Below are positions 45,862 to 53,606 of a DNA stretch of 64,000 bases, piece by piece (the first letter of the stretch is position 1; each line of letters starts with the position of its first letter). The notes under the pieces were generated by a model, which was given only the letters and a program-made list of their open reading frames with translations, was not told where the DNA came from and did no database searches. The stretch comes from Geobacter argillaceus (GTDB taxonomy: Bacteria; Desulfobacterota; Desulfuromonadia; Geobacterales; DSM-12255). Where the stretch lies: positions 62,001-126,000 of the forward strand of contig NZ_VLLN01000009.1 in the NCBI RefSeq assembly GCF_007830735.1, written 5' to 3'. A program made the translations under genes and the position numbers.

Positions 45862-46740
45862 TTACTCCCCTTTGATCCCCTTGGTGGTGGTATAGATGAA
45901 TCCCTTCACCACTGGATTCTGGCTCGCTTTTATCTCGGACGGCGTTCCCACTTCTTCGATCCGACCGCCGGAAATCATGGCGATCCGGTCGGAGATATAG
46001 AGCGCAAAGTTCAGATCGTGGGTAACAATGACCGTCGTGTTCCGGGTGGTTTCTTTCAGCTTCAGAATAGTATTGGCCAGTTCATCGGTATTGATCGGGT
46101 CGAGTTCGGCTGTCGGCTCGTCATACAGGATCAGGTCCGGGTTCATGGCCAGGGAACGGGCAATGGCAACCCGCTTTTTCATACCGCCGGAGAGCTCGGC
46201 AGTACGTAGCCCCTCTTTACCCTCCAGTCCGACCAGGGTCAGTTTTTCGGCAATGATCTGGCGGATCCGCTGCTCCTTGCAGACGCGCTTTTCCCGCAGC
46301 CAGAGCCCCACGTTCTCCCCGACGGTGAGCGAATTGAACAGGGCCGATGACTGGAACACCATGCTGTAGCGATAGGAGGGCTTCTCGCCGTTGAGCTGGC
46401 TGAAGATGGGGTGCCCGTCGATATAGATTTCTCCGCTGTCCGGGGCCACCAGTTTGACGATATGCTTGAGAAGGACGCTCTTGCCGGTCCCGGACGGGCC
46501 GATAATGGAAAACGTCTCGCCGCTTTTGATCTCCAGATCGATATCCTTCAGGACATGGTTGTCGCCAAAGGATTTGTTCAGCTTTTCGACCCGGATGGAG
46601 ACTCCGTGGGTCTCGGAAAGATTGATGCAGTTGGCTTCGTCATCGGAATTGCCGAAGATGGGACGTGTCAGGCCGTGCACGATCTTGGCCAGGAAGCCGC
46701 CACTGCTGCCGTTATACTCTATTTCCGGATTATTGGCCAC
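45862..46740 (-). CDS. ABC transporter ATP-binding protein, MlaF/Ttg2A-like
   Basis: A 292-residue ATPase: Walker A GPSGTGKSVLLKHI (about 79), the Q-loop VFQSSALFNSLTV characteristic of MlaF/Mkl, signature LSGGMKKRVAIARSLA and Walker B LILYDEPTAELDPI. The first 45 residues are an extra acidic N-terminus. In MlaFEDB this subunit powers phospholipid transfer between membranes, but no mlaE or mlaD is next to it, so its partner is elsewhere. GTG 46740 with GGAG nine bases ahead is the likely start. Confidence 0.9.
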   Translation of the reverse strand: MANNPEIEYNGSSGGFLAKIVHGLTRPIFGNSDDEANCINLSETHGVSIRVEKLNKSFGDNHVLKDIDLEIKSGETFSIIGPSGTGKSVLLKHIVKLVAPDSGEIYIDGHPIFSQLNGEKPSYRYSMVFQSSALFNSLTVGENVGLWLREKRVCKEQRIRQIIAEKLTLVGLEGKEGLRTAELSGGMKKRVAIARSLAMNPDLILYDEPTAELDPINTDELANTILKLKETTRNTTVIVTHDLNFALYISDRIAMISGGRIEEVGTPSEIKASQNPVVKGFIYTTTKGIKGE

Positions 46741-46780
46741 GTCGCACGGCTCCAGTCATGGTTATCATAAGGTTCCTTTG

Positions 46781-46801
46781 CCCCTCACTCTTCACCTCTA
46801 A
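46781..46801. repeat. Heptad repeat, locus 4
   Basis: Three units CCCCTCA/CTCTTCA/CCTCTAA on the plus strand. The minus-strand TAG of the membrane protein (46798-46800) lies inside the last unit. Short and degenerate, so weaker than loci 3, 5 and 6. Confidence 0.6.
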
Positions 46802-47244
46802 AAGAGGTACCCGTGCCGATTGGTGAAATAGTCGTCCCGGTGTCGGTAGATGAACTGGGTCAACAGCAGGATGGCCAGGGCTGCAGCCACGTTGTTGGTC
46901 CACAATGCCTCCTGGCTGACCCGCGCCCCCAGTTCCCGTTCCAGGTCTGCCATCTTGATCAGGCTCAGGTTGGCAATGATGTTCGCCACTTGGAACAGAT
47001 TGTAGCCGATCAGCAGATACCAGGTAAGACGCTGCCGTTTGGTGATCCCGAGGAACAGGTAGAGGCAGATGATGGCATCGGTAAAGGCCAGCATCTTGGC
47101 GGGAAAACCGGTATAAATGGTGCCGAGGTACGGGTACGGGTTGCCAAAGGTGGACGCGGAGACCAGGAAGAAAAAGAGATACAACCCGGTCAAAAGCGTC
47201 AGCCCCAGAGGACGGCGTTCTTCGGTTTCATCGATCTCGGTCAT
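46798..47244 (-). CDS. Small polytopic membrane protein
   Basis: A 148-residue protein with four hydrophobic segments (LGLTLLTGLYLFFFLVSAST; AFTDAIICLYLFLGI; LTWYLLIGYNLFQVANII; AALAILLLTQFIYRH) and a hydrophilic, acidic N-terminus. I do not recognise the family. ATG 47244 has GGAG five bases ahead; a TTG one codon earlier is less likely. It lies between two heptad loci and, with the MlaF-like gene downstream, may form an operon. A role in lipid or envelope transport is only suggested by that neighbour. Confidence 0.7.
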   Translation of the reverse strand: MTEIDETEERRPLGLTLLTGLYLFFFLVSASTFGNPYPYLGTIYTGFPAKMLAFTDAIICLYLFLGITKRQRLTWYLLIGYNLFQVANIIANLSLIKMADLERELGARVSQEALWTNNVAAALAILLLTQFIYRHRDDYFTNRHGYLF

Positions 47245-47258
47245 CAATACTCCAAAAA

Positions 47259-47307
47259 ATGTTCAATGTTCAAAGTTAAGGACCTCAAACATTAGACGTT
47301 GAACATT
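47259..47307. repeat. Heptad repeat, locus 5
   Basis: Seven units in phase: ATGTTCA, ATGTTCA, AAGTTAA, GGACCTC, AAACATT, AGACGTT, GAACATT. The right part is roughly the inverse of the left (AATGTTCAACGTCTAATG against AATGTTCAATGTTCAAAG). It lies two bases after the stop of the 32-residue gene. Confidence 0.85.
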
Positions 47308-47309
47308 CT

Positions 47310-47408
47310 TTACCGTTTCTTCCGCATGTCACTGATCGCCACACAAACAGCAATCACCACCATGACTCCGGCGATAAATATCCAATCGGCAATACTGAAT
47401 CCGAACAT
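47310..47408 (-). CDS. Tiny single-span membrane protein, 32 residues
   Basis: ATG 47408 has GGAGG seven bases ahead; TAA is at 47310. The product begins MFGFSIADWIFIAGVMVVIA, contains one membrane span of about 21 residues and ends with the basic tail SDMRKKR, which sets a cytoplasmic C-terminus by the positive-inside rule. The size and layout match small regulators that bind larger membrane proteins. It sits 27 bases after the TPR gene and before heptad locus 5 and the four-span protein, so it is likely expressed with them. No family is recognised. Confidence 0.65.
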   Translation of the reverse strand: MFGFSIADWIFIAGVMVVIAVCVAISDMRKKR

Positions 47409-47435
47409 CGATCCGCCTCCTCGGCCATGCCCCTG

Positions 47436-48410
47436 TCAGAGCGGAAAAACCACACTCCGTTGCAACTCGGCCAGGGCCTTCCCGGCCTCATCGTAATCCG
47501 GCCGGAGTTCCAGGGCGTGGCGCAGATAATACTCGGCATCGCGTGGCATGGCAAGCCGGGAGTAACAGGAACCGAGGACAAAGCTGAGCTCGGCCACCGG
47601 AAACTCAGTGCGGAAGACCTGATCATCCAGGATGTCACGGAGGATGGCAGCCGCCTCGTCGTACTCGTGGCGCTCATAGGCATCAAAGGCGATGCCGGCC
47701 GCCTCAAGGTAATCAACCACCGCTACCCTGGGAAACTCGCCCCCCTCCATCCTTGCCAGACGGAACTCGAGTTGTGACCGCTCCGCCTCTGACAGTTGCG
47801 AAAGTATACCACGCCAGCAGATGGCGGCATCTTCGTATTTTCCCAGACAATAGAGCACGTGGCCGAGCAGGTTCAACAGTTCCGCATTCCCGGGATCGAG
47901 CCGCCGGGCGGTCTGCAGGTACCGCTCCGCTTGATAGATGACCACTGTGGAATCGGTCAGTCCGGACAGACGCAGACCCCGATCGAAAAGAGCAGCCCCC
48001 ACCTGAAACGGAAGATGCGGATTGTCAGGCTCCAGCAGAGCCAGAATCCGGAGGGCGATGATCTTCCGGTCGAGATAACTCACTTCAACATCCTTCTTGT
48101 CCAGCATGATGATGTGGGTTCCCAGTTCGGCGATGATATGGGGATACCCCTCCTTGAGGATGGAGGCGTAGCGCTCGGCAAACGGCAGATCGGGATTGGT
48201 CCTCAGTGCCTGATAGATCCCGCGGCCAACGGCATCGTACGAGGGAGCAGCCTCGGCGAGTGACGCAAAATCCTCTTCCAGGAGCGGAATCGGAATTCCG
48301 CCGTAGGGGATGCTCACGTTCCCGTCCCTGGCCACCAGGAGGGCAGTCGCCGTTGGCGTGTAGTAGCGTATTCCCCGGATGGGAAACGTTTCGCGTTTCG
48401 TGTCCGTCAT
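47436..48410 (-). CDS. Tetratricopeptide repeat protein
   Basis: A 324-residue soluble protein. After a beta-rich N-terminus (YYTPTATALLVARDGNVSIPYG) it has several TPR-like helices (TARRLDPGNAELLNLLGHVLYCLGKYEDAA; FVLGSCYSRLAMPRDAEYYLRHALELRPDYDEA; quoted loosely). It probably acts as a scaffold. ATG 48410 overlaps the stop of a 29-codon frame (ATGA). The gene order HDAC-like, 29-codon frame, TPR, 32-residue membrane protein is a tight chain on one strand. Confidence 0.85.
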   Translation of the reverse strand: MTDTKRETFPIRGIRYYTPTATALLVARDGNVSIPYGGIPIPLLEEDFASLAEAAPSYDAVGRGIYQALRTNPDLPFAERYASILKEGYPHIIAELGTHIIMLDKKDVEVSYLDRKIIALRILALLEPDNPHLPFQVGAALFDRGLRLSGLTDSTVVIYQAERYLQTARRLDPGNAELLNLLGHVLYCLGKYEDAAICWRGILSQLSEAERSQLEFRLARMEGGEFPRVAVVDYLEAAGIAFDAYERHEYDEAAAILRDILDDQVFRTEFPVAELSFVLGSCYSRLAMPRDAEYYLRHALELRPDYDEAGKALAELQRSVVFPL

Positions 48411-48496
48411 TTCTCTCTCAGCTCCTCTTCACGATCAGGAAAGGTATTGATGCCGGCGCTGACGCCAACCATCTTGTAAATCCCCACATCACCCAT
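48407..48496 (-). CDS. Bridging 29-residue frame between HDAC-like and TPR genes
   Basis: ATG 48496 overlaps the HDAC-like stop by eight bases and TGA 48407 overlaps the TPR start by four, so the frame fills the gap exactly. The product begins MGDVGIYKMVGVSAGINTFP and ends DREEELREK. There is no strong ribosome site, which fits coupled re-initiation. It may be a real micro-protein or a leader that sets translation of the TPR gene. I cannot assign a function. Confidence 0.5.
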   Translation of the reverse strand: MGDVGIYKMVGVSAGINTFPDREEELREK

Positions 48497-49637
48497 AAGG
48501 GCCGATGATGACCGGAAAGATCCTTTTCCGGATCGTCGCAATGCTTTTTTCCACTGCATCCAGGGCACGATTCCGCTCATCCTCTTCGGCCCAGTGCATG
48601 GCATCCAAGAGCGAGTTGTGCGGATAGCCAAGTGACCGGATCATCGTCACGAACAGTGCCGGCAGCCGGGGCGACAGCTCCTCCCCGTTCATCACCGCCC
48701 AGGCAAGGGTCCAGGCGCGGGCCACATTCATCAGATCATAACCGCCGCCCCCCATTGCCACCCAGGGAATGCGAAGTGCCTTGAGCTTTCTCAGGATGTA
48801 CCCGTAGCTGTGGGTGGTGATCTCCAACCGGGTCAACGGATCGGTGCGGAAGGTATCGGCCCCCAATTGGGTCACCAGCACGTCCGGATCAAAGGCGGCG
48901 ATCAGGGGATAGGCCACCTCGTCAAAGGCCTTCATGAACAGCGCATCGTCCACATGGGCCAGAAGCGGCACGTTCACCGAATAGCCCCGTCCGCGGCCGG
49001 TGCCGATCTCGTCCTCGAAACCGGTACCGGGGAAGAAATAGATGCCGCTTTCATGGATCGAGATGGTCAGGACCCGGTCGGTGTCGTAGTACGCTTCCTG
49101 CACACCGTCGCCATGGTGGGCATCCAGATCCAGATAGGCCACGCGCAGCCCTTTGGCCAGCAGCGTATTGATGGCAATAACCGCATCGTTCAGATAGGAA
49201 AAGCCGGAAGCCCTGGCCCGGTGAGCATGGTGCCAGCCGCCGGCCAGATTGAAGGCGGTGGCGTACCCCTCCTCAGTCACCAGCCGGGCCGCCTCAACGG
49301 TGGCAGCGGTGCTGCGTCGCGCCCAGTCGTAAAATCCTGGGAACACGGGATTCTCGCTATCCCCAAGGCCATAGAGGAAGTCTGCCCGCGACCCGGCAGA
49401 GTCGTTGAACTCCCGCATCCTTGCCAGGTATGCCGGCGCATGGAAGGAGAGGAGCAGCTCTTCGTCGATTTCACCACCTGGATGAATCGTACTGTTCGGG
49501 AGCCGGTCCAGGCCGTAGGCCGCAATCAGATCATAAGCCAGGCGAAACCGCTGCACCTGGAAGGGATGGTGATCACCGTACGTATACGCGCTGAACTCCG
49601 GCGAATAGATGAGGGCAGTTCTGGCCGGCACGGTCAC
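48489..49637 (-). CDS. Histone deacetylase family protein (AcuC/APAH-like)
   Basis: A 382-residue zinc amidohydrolase of the arginase/deacetylase fold. The active site shows GGWHHAHRARASGFSYLNDAVIA with two His, YLDLDAHHGDGVQEAYY with the Asp-His zinc ligands, and GGGYDLMNVARAW with the late Gly/Tyr motif. Bacterial members deacetylate acetyl-lysine, acetylpolyamines or acetoin-pathway enzymes. GTG 49637 starts four bases after the prsR stop. Placement right after prsR hints at joint expression, but no shared function is known. Confidence 0.92.
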   Translation of the reverse strand: MTVPARTALIYSPEFSAYTYGDHHPFQVQRFRLAYDLIAAYGLDRLPNSTIHPGGEIDEELLLSFHAPAYLARMREFNDSAGSRADFLYGLGDSENPVFPGFYDWARRSTAATVEAARLVTEEGYATAFNLAGGWHHAHRARASGFSYLNDAVIAINTLLAKGLRVAYLDLDAHHGDGVQEAYYDTDRVLTISIHESGIYFFPGTGFEDEIGTGRGRGYSVNVPLLAHVDDALFMKAFDEVAYPLIAAFDPDVLVTQLGADTFRTDPLTRLEITTHSYGYILRKLKALRIPWVAMGGGGYDLMNVARAWTLAWAVMNGEELSPRLPALFVTMIRSLGYPHNSLLDAMHWAEEDERNRALDAVEKSIATIRKRIFPVIIGPYG

Positions 49638-49641
49638 CTCA

Positions 49642-51021
49642 TCAGTGGGAGGGAAGCATTATGCCATATTTCTTCAGCAGGTCGTAGAGAGTGGGCCGGC
49701 TCACCCCCAACTCCTCGGCAGCCTTCAGCACGTTACCTTCATTGCGCTCAAGGGCCGCAGTGATCATGTTTTTTTCCAGGCGCTCCCGGGCATCACGAAG
49801 GGTCACGGCCTCGGCCGGGGACTGATCTGCAACGGGCTCTGCTTCCGGCGTGAAACCGAGATCAACCGGCTCGATGGCTCCGCCTTCACTCATGATCACG
49901 GCGCGCTGGATCCGGTTGCGCATCTCGCGCACATTGCCGGGCCAGTCATACACCTCGATCTGCTCAATGGCGGCAGCGTTGAAACGGCGGATACGTTTCT
50001 TGTATTCGTCGCTGAAGAGGTTGAGGAAGTAGTTGGCCAACAGGAGGCGATCCCCCTTCCGGTCCCTGAGCGGCAGAAGATTAATGGTGACCACCCCGAC
50101 CCGGTAATACAGGTCCTCCCTGAGCTTACCCTCCCGGATCGCCCGCTCGATCTCCACGTTGGTGGCACAGACGATCCGGACGTCCACCGCGATATTCTCC
50201 CGGCCCCCGACCCGCTGGATGATGCCGTCCTGGAGAAACCGGAGCAGCTTCACCTGGAGATTCGCCGGCAGTTCGCCCAGTTCGTCCAGAAAGAGTGTTC
50301 CCTTGTGGGCATACTGGATCTTGCCCATCACCATGGAGTGCGCGCCGGTGAAGGCCCCCTTCTCGTGACCGAAGAGCTCGGACTCCAGGAGGTTCTCCGG
50401 AATCGCCCCACAGTTGATCGGCACGAACGGGCTGCCTTTGCGAAGGCTCGTCTCGTGAATGGCCCTGGCAACCAGTTCCTTGCCGGTTCCGCTCTCACCG
50501 GTGATGAGCACCGGCACATCCGTGGTAGAGACCTTGCGGATCGAGGTAAAGACCGCCTGCATCTCCGGACACTGACCGACCATCCCCCCCATGCCGACCG
50601 CCTTGGACTCCGACAAATGGCGCAACTGGCGGTTCTGCTCCTCGATATTGGCAAGATGAAAGGCCCGGGCGATGATCACTTTCAACTCATCCAGAACCGG
50701 CGGTTTCGGGTAGAAGTCATAGGCTCCGGTCTGGATGGCTTGCAGCGCATTGTCCCGCTCGCTGTTGCCGGTCATGACAACGACCTTGGCTTCCGGGTTC
50801 TCGGCCAGCATCTCGGCAAGGCAGCGGAATCCTTCCTCGGAACTGTCCTCGTGGGGAGGCAACCCGAGATCGAGAATGACCACCTTGGGCTGCTGTTTGC
50901 GAAACTGGACCATGCCGTCCCGGCCATCAGCGGCCAGCAGTATGGAGTAGTCGCGAGCAAGTCCCCATTTCAGCTGCTGGCGGATCTCCTCGTTATCGTC
51001 GACAATCAGAAGCTTTTCCAT
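49642..51021 (-). CDS. prsR: Sigma-54-dependent response regulator PrsR (PEP-CTERM type)
   Basis: A 459-residue activator: receiver (phospho-Asp in KVVILDLGLPPHED, about 54), AAA+ domain with Walker A TGESGTGKELVARAIH, the sigma-54 contact GAFTGAHS and Walker B GTLFLDELGELP, and a Fis-type HTH (NVLKAAEELGVSRPTLYDLLKK). The linker and HTH match PrsR of the PEP-CTERM/exosortase-linked pair. PrsR turns on sigma-54 promoters of exopolysaccharide and PEP-CTERM genes. It is downstream of its kinase, separated by heptad locus 6. No exosortase is present in the window. Confidence 0.9.
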   Translation of the reverse strand: MEKLLIVDDNEEIRQQLKWGLARDYSILLAADGRDGMVQFRKQQPKVVILDLGLPPHEDSSEEGFRCLAEMLAENPEAKVVVMTGNSERDNALQAIQTGAYDFYPKPPVLDELKVIIARAFHLANIEEQNRQLRHLSESKAVGMGGMVGQCPEMQAVFTSIRKVSTTDVPVLITGESGTGKELVARAIHETSLRKGSPFVPINCGAIPENLLESELFGHEKGAFTGAHSMVMGKIQYAHKGTLFLDELGELPANLQVKLLRFLQDGIIQRVGGRENIAVDVRIVCATNVEIERAIREGKLREDLYYRVGVVTINLLPLRDRKGDRLLLANYFLNLFSDEYKKRIRRFNAAAIEQIEVYDWPGNVREMRNRIQRAVIMSEGGAIEPVDLGFTPEAEPVADQSPAEAVTLRDARERLEKNMITAALERNEGNVLKAAEELGVSRPTLYDLLKKYGIMLPSH

Positions 51022-51036
51022 AGTAATTTGAACCCC

Positions 51037-51126
51037 GTGACTCGTAACCAGTGACTCGAAAATGCCTTTAACCAGGAACCGGTAAACGTCTTTAACCAGT
51101 AACGAGTTACCAGTTACCAGTCACGG
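51037..51126. repeat. Heptad repeat, locus 6 (between prsK and prsR)
   Basis: Twelve full units of seven plus a partial, in perfect phase over 90 bases (for example GTGACTC, GTAACCA, GTGACTC ... TAACCAG, TAACGAG, TTACCAG, TTACCAG, TCACGG). Ends 51035-51058 and 51103-51126 are inverted (about 20 of 24 pairs). The prsK stop codon (51121-51123) is part of the repeat. Confidence 0.92.
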
Positions 51127-53169
51127 CTTTTTAAGCCACACGGTGAAAACAGTCCCCTTCCCCACCTCGCTCTGTACCTCCAGCCTCCCGCCATGGGCCT
51201 CCACGATCTGCCGCGACTGGTAGAGCCCGATGCCCAGCCCTTTCTTCTTGGTAGTGGCAAACGGCTTAAAGAGCTCCCGGCGTACGTAGTCTGCAGACAT
51301 CCCGCTTCCATGATCGACGACCCTGATGTGGGGTGCTCCGACCATCGCCACTTCGACGGCAACTTGGCTCCCGTCCGGCGAGGCCTCCACGGCATTAAGC
51401 AGGAGATTCAGAAGCACCTTCTGCAACTCCTCGGCATCGACCTTGACCACCAGCGGCTCGCCCCCGACGGTCACCCGATCGGCCGGCAGGAATGCCATTG
51501 CCCTGCGAACCACGGTCTTCAGATCTACCGGCTGCAGATTGAGCAGTTCCTTCTCACCCAGGTTCTTCAGCCGGCCGATCAGCCCCTGCATCTTGTTCAC
51601 CGTGTTGTCGAGAGAGCGGAGCATATCCTGCTGGAAATCGGGATTATCGATGTAATGACGGGCGTTGTCAACCATGAGGGAAAGACCGGCCACATGATTT
51701 TTCAGGTCGTGGATGACGAAGGTCGCGATATTGCCGATCGCCTCCATCTCCCGCGACCGGGTAAGCTGGTCGGACAGCCGCTGGTTGCGCAGGGCGAACG
51801 TGGCCTGGCGGGCGATGGTCTTCATCAGATCGAAGTCCTCGTACATTACGGTCTCATTCGGATTGACCTGCCTGCCGAGAACGATGAACCCTTCCAACTG
51901 CTCGCCTGACAACAGAGGAACAACAAAGGAAACCCGGTATCGTTCCAGAAACGACCGGGTCTTCGCCGGCACTTCAAGAAAATTGTCGGTATGGCGAAAC
52001 ACCCATCCCCGGCCGGCGATATAGCGGACCAGCGGGTCATCATGCCCAAACGTTTCCGACAGCGCTTCCATTTCATAACCGGCCGTATTCACATAAGTTT
52101 CCAGATCAGGATCGAGGAGATAGAGGGCGGCGGACTGAATCCCGAAGGCGTCACAGTAGGCAGAAAGGATCACCTGTTGGAGGTCCGCCTCACTCTGGCG
52201 GCTTGCCAGCCGCTCGGTAAACTGAAGCCACTGGACCCGGTAATCGTACTTGCTCTGATAAAAGTTTTTGTGGAGAAAGACCCTGATCTCCCGACGGACC
52301 TTTCCGGAAAGGAAGAGAATCAGCAGGGCTATCCCGGTGGAGAGGATGAAGCCGATGGTCACGGAGCGCTGAAACTCCGCGCCGAAATAACGCATTCCTT
52401 CGCCAAGGAGACCGATCAGGACCAGGTAGATGCCAACGGCAATGAGAATTACCGACTTGAATGCCACCTGTCGGGAAACACGGATTTTTACCCCTTCCCG
52501 CTGCCGCAACCTGCCATAGGACATCATCCCTACTGCCAGGATCATAAAAAAGGAACGAATCACGATAAAATGCATGTTTATGGTGCGAAAGAGGAGTGCC
52601 TGGCTGTAGTAAAGCGCATAAACCGCCAGGATGATGCCGACCCCTATTGTCTCGAATTTAATCTTCCACAGTTCAGCAGGCGTTGCATTGGCCAGGGTGG
52701 TCTCCAGATTGACCAGCGAGATAACCAGATAAACCATGATCCCGATGTAAAACGCGAAACCGACCGGCGCGAGAAATACCACCTGTTCAAAGGGAAAGTC
52801 AGGGGCGTAGAAAAAGCTGGTAAGCGGGAATAGCCATGCAGCCAGGGGGAAACAGAGGGACAGGAGCAGCAGCCCCCACTGTAGGCGGGAGATGTTGCGC
52901 AGCCCCCCCTGCCGGGTATGGGTTGAGCTGGCAAGCAGCCAAGTCAGGGGTAATACTGCCTCGGCAAAAAGCGCCCAGCGTCCCCAGCCAACCCCGCTGC
53001 CGGAAAAATTCAATGACAACAGGTTGAACCCGTCCAGAACGGCTATCATGCCAAGGGCAAAAGAAAGCAAGCTGTCGGCGACAGGACTCCTACGGCTGTA
53101 AGCATTCCAGCACGCATACGTCATTGAGACAATAATTGCAGCGATGCCTGTCACTAGCGGAAAGTCCAT
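51121..53169 (-). CDS. prsK: Membrane histidine kinase PrsK (PEP-CTERM type)
   Basis: A 682-residue sensor kinase. About eight hydrophobic segments fill the first 300 residues; FLHKNFYQSKYDYRVQWLQF follows, a hallmark of PrsK; then a GAF-like domain (about 330-470), HisKA with the phospho-His in FVIHDLKNHVAGLSLM (about 493) and a HATPase with VVDHGSGM and KGLGIGLYQSRQIVEAHGG. ATG 53169 is preferred although the ribosome site is weak; a TTG at 53193 is possible. It signals to PrsR, encoded downstream. Confidence 0.9.
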   Translation of the reverse strand: MDFPLVTGIAAIIVSMTYACWNAYSRRSPVADSLLSFALGMIAVLDGFNLLSLNFSGSGVGWGRWALFAEAVLPLTWLLASSTHTRQGGLRNISRLQWGLLLLSLCFPLAAWLFPLTSFFYAPDFPFEQVVFLAPVGFAFYIGIMVYLVISLVNLETTLANATPAELWKIKFETIGVGIILAVYALYYSQALLFRTINMHFIVIRSFFMILAVGMMSYGRLRQREGVKIRVSRQVAFKSVILIAVGIYLVLIGLLGEGMRYFGAEFQRSVTIGFILSTGIALLILFLSGKVRREIRVFLHKNFYQSKYDYRVQWLQFTERLASRQSEADLQQVILSAYCDAFGIQSAALYLLDPDLETYVNTAGYEMEALSETFGHDDPLVRYIAGRGWVFRHTDNFLEVPAKTRSFLERYRVSFVVPLLSGEQLEGFIVLGRQVNPNETVMYEDFDLMKTIARQATFALRNQRLSDQLTRSREMEAIGNIATFVIHDLKNHVAGLSLMVDNARHYIDNPDFQQDMLRSLDNTVNKMQGLIGRLKNLGEKELLNLQPVDLKTVVRRAMAFLPADRVTVGGEPLVVKVDAEELQKVLLNLLLNAVEASPDGSQVAVEVAMVGAPHIRVVDHGSGMSADYVRRELFKPFATTKKKGLGIGLYQSRQIVEAHGGRLEVQSEVGKGTVFTVWLKKP

Positions 53170-53242
53170 GTTAGGATATGCTTTATAGTACAATTCCCGG
53201 GCAGTGCAACCACAAAATGGAGTCTATCACAGTGTACGTACC

Positions 53243-53363
53243 CTATGACTCCCTGATCTCCTGCATCGCCTCTTGTCCGGTGTCAAATCGTTTGTGATGA
53301 ACCAATTCAGTCTTCAGAATCCCCCGGAAACTCTCCATCGGGGCATTGTCGTGGCAGTTACCC
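53243..53363 (-). pseudogene. IS3-family transposase fragment (C-terminal end)
   Basis: Translated on the minus strand, 53363-53243 reads GNCHDNAPMESFRGILKTEL, then VHHKRFDTGQEAMQEIRES and a stop. This is the C-terminal end of an IS3/IS150-type DDE transposase, with the final Glu in MESF. The N-terminal three quarters are missing, cut off at the junction with a second fragment. It cannot be active. Confidence 0.85.
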
Positions 53364-53368
53364 TTGTG

Positions 53369-53506
53369 TCATCATACCGAACTGAGGGGATCAACAACAA
53401 GGTCAAGCGGTTAAAACGTATGGCCTATGGGTATCGGGATATTGCTTACTTTTTGCTGAAAATCCATCAGCACTGTGGCCTCCTCAACCCGAGGTGCTTC
53501 AACTAA
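53369..53506 (+). pseudogene. ISL3-family transposase fragment (C-terminal end)
   Basis: On the plus strand, from 53369, SSYRTEGINNKVKRLKRMAY then GYRDIAYFLLKIHQHCGLLN is the end of an ISL3-type transposase (TEGxNNKxKxxKRxAYGY). The rest is missing. It abuts the IS3 fragment head to head at about 53363-53369, so two insertion sequences have been mutually truncated. Confidence 0.85.
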
Positions 53507-53606
53507 AAGGCGAACGACCTTATAAAGAAGGTGGATACCAGAAGGCTCTGATGATAACCTGGTCGTTCTAAGCGCCTGGGCGACTGACGTGACCTAGAGG
53601 TAACGA
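53507..53606. other. Inverted repeat beside the transposase fossils
   Basis: AGGCGAACGACC (53508-53519) and GGTCGTTCTAAGCGCCT (53561-53577) are inverted, with a five-base bulge and 41 bases between. It may be a remnant insertion-sequence end or a terminator-like structure before the nucleoside-recognition gene. Nothing else was seen in 53170-53242. Confidence 0.45.
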
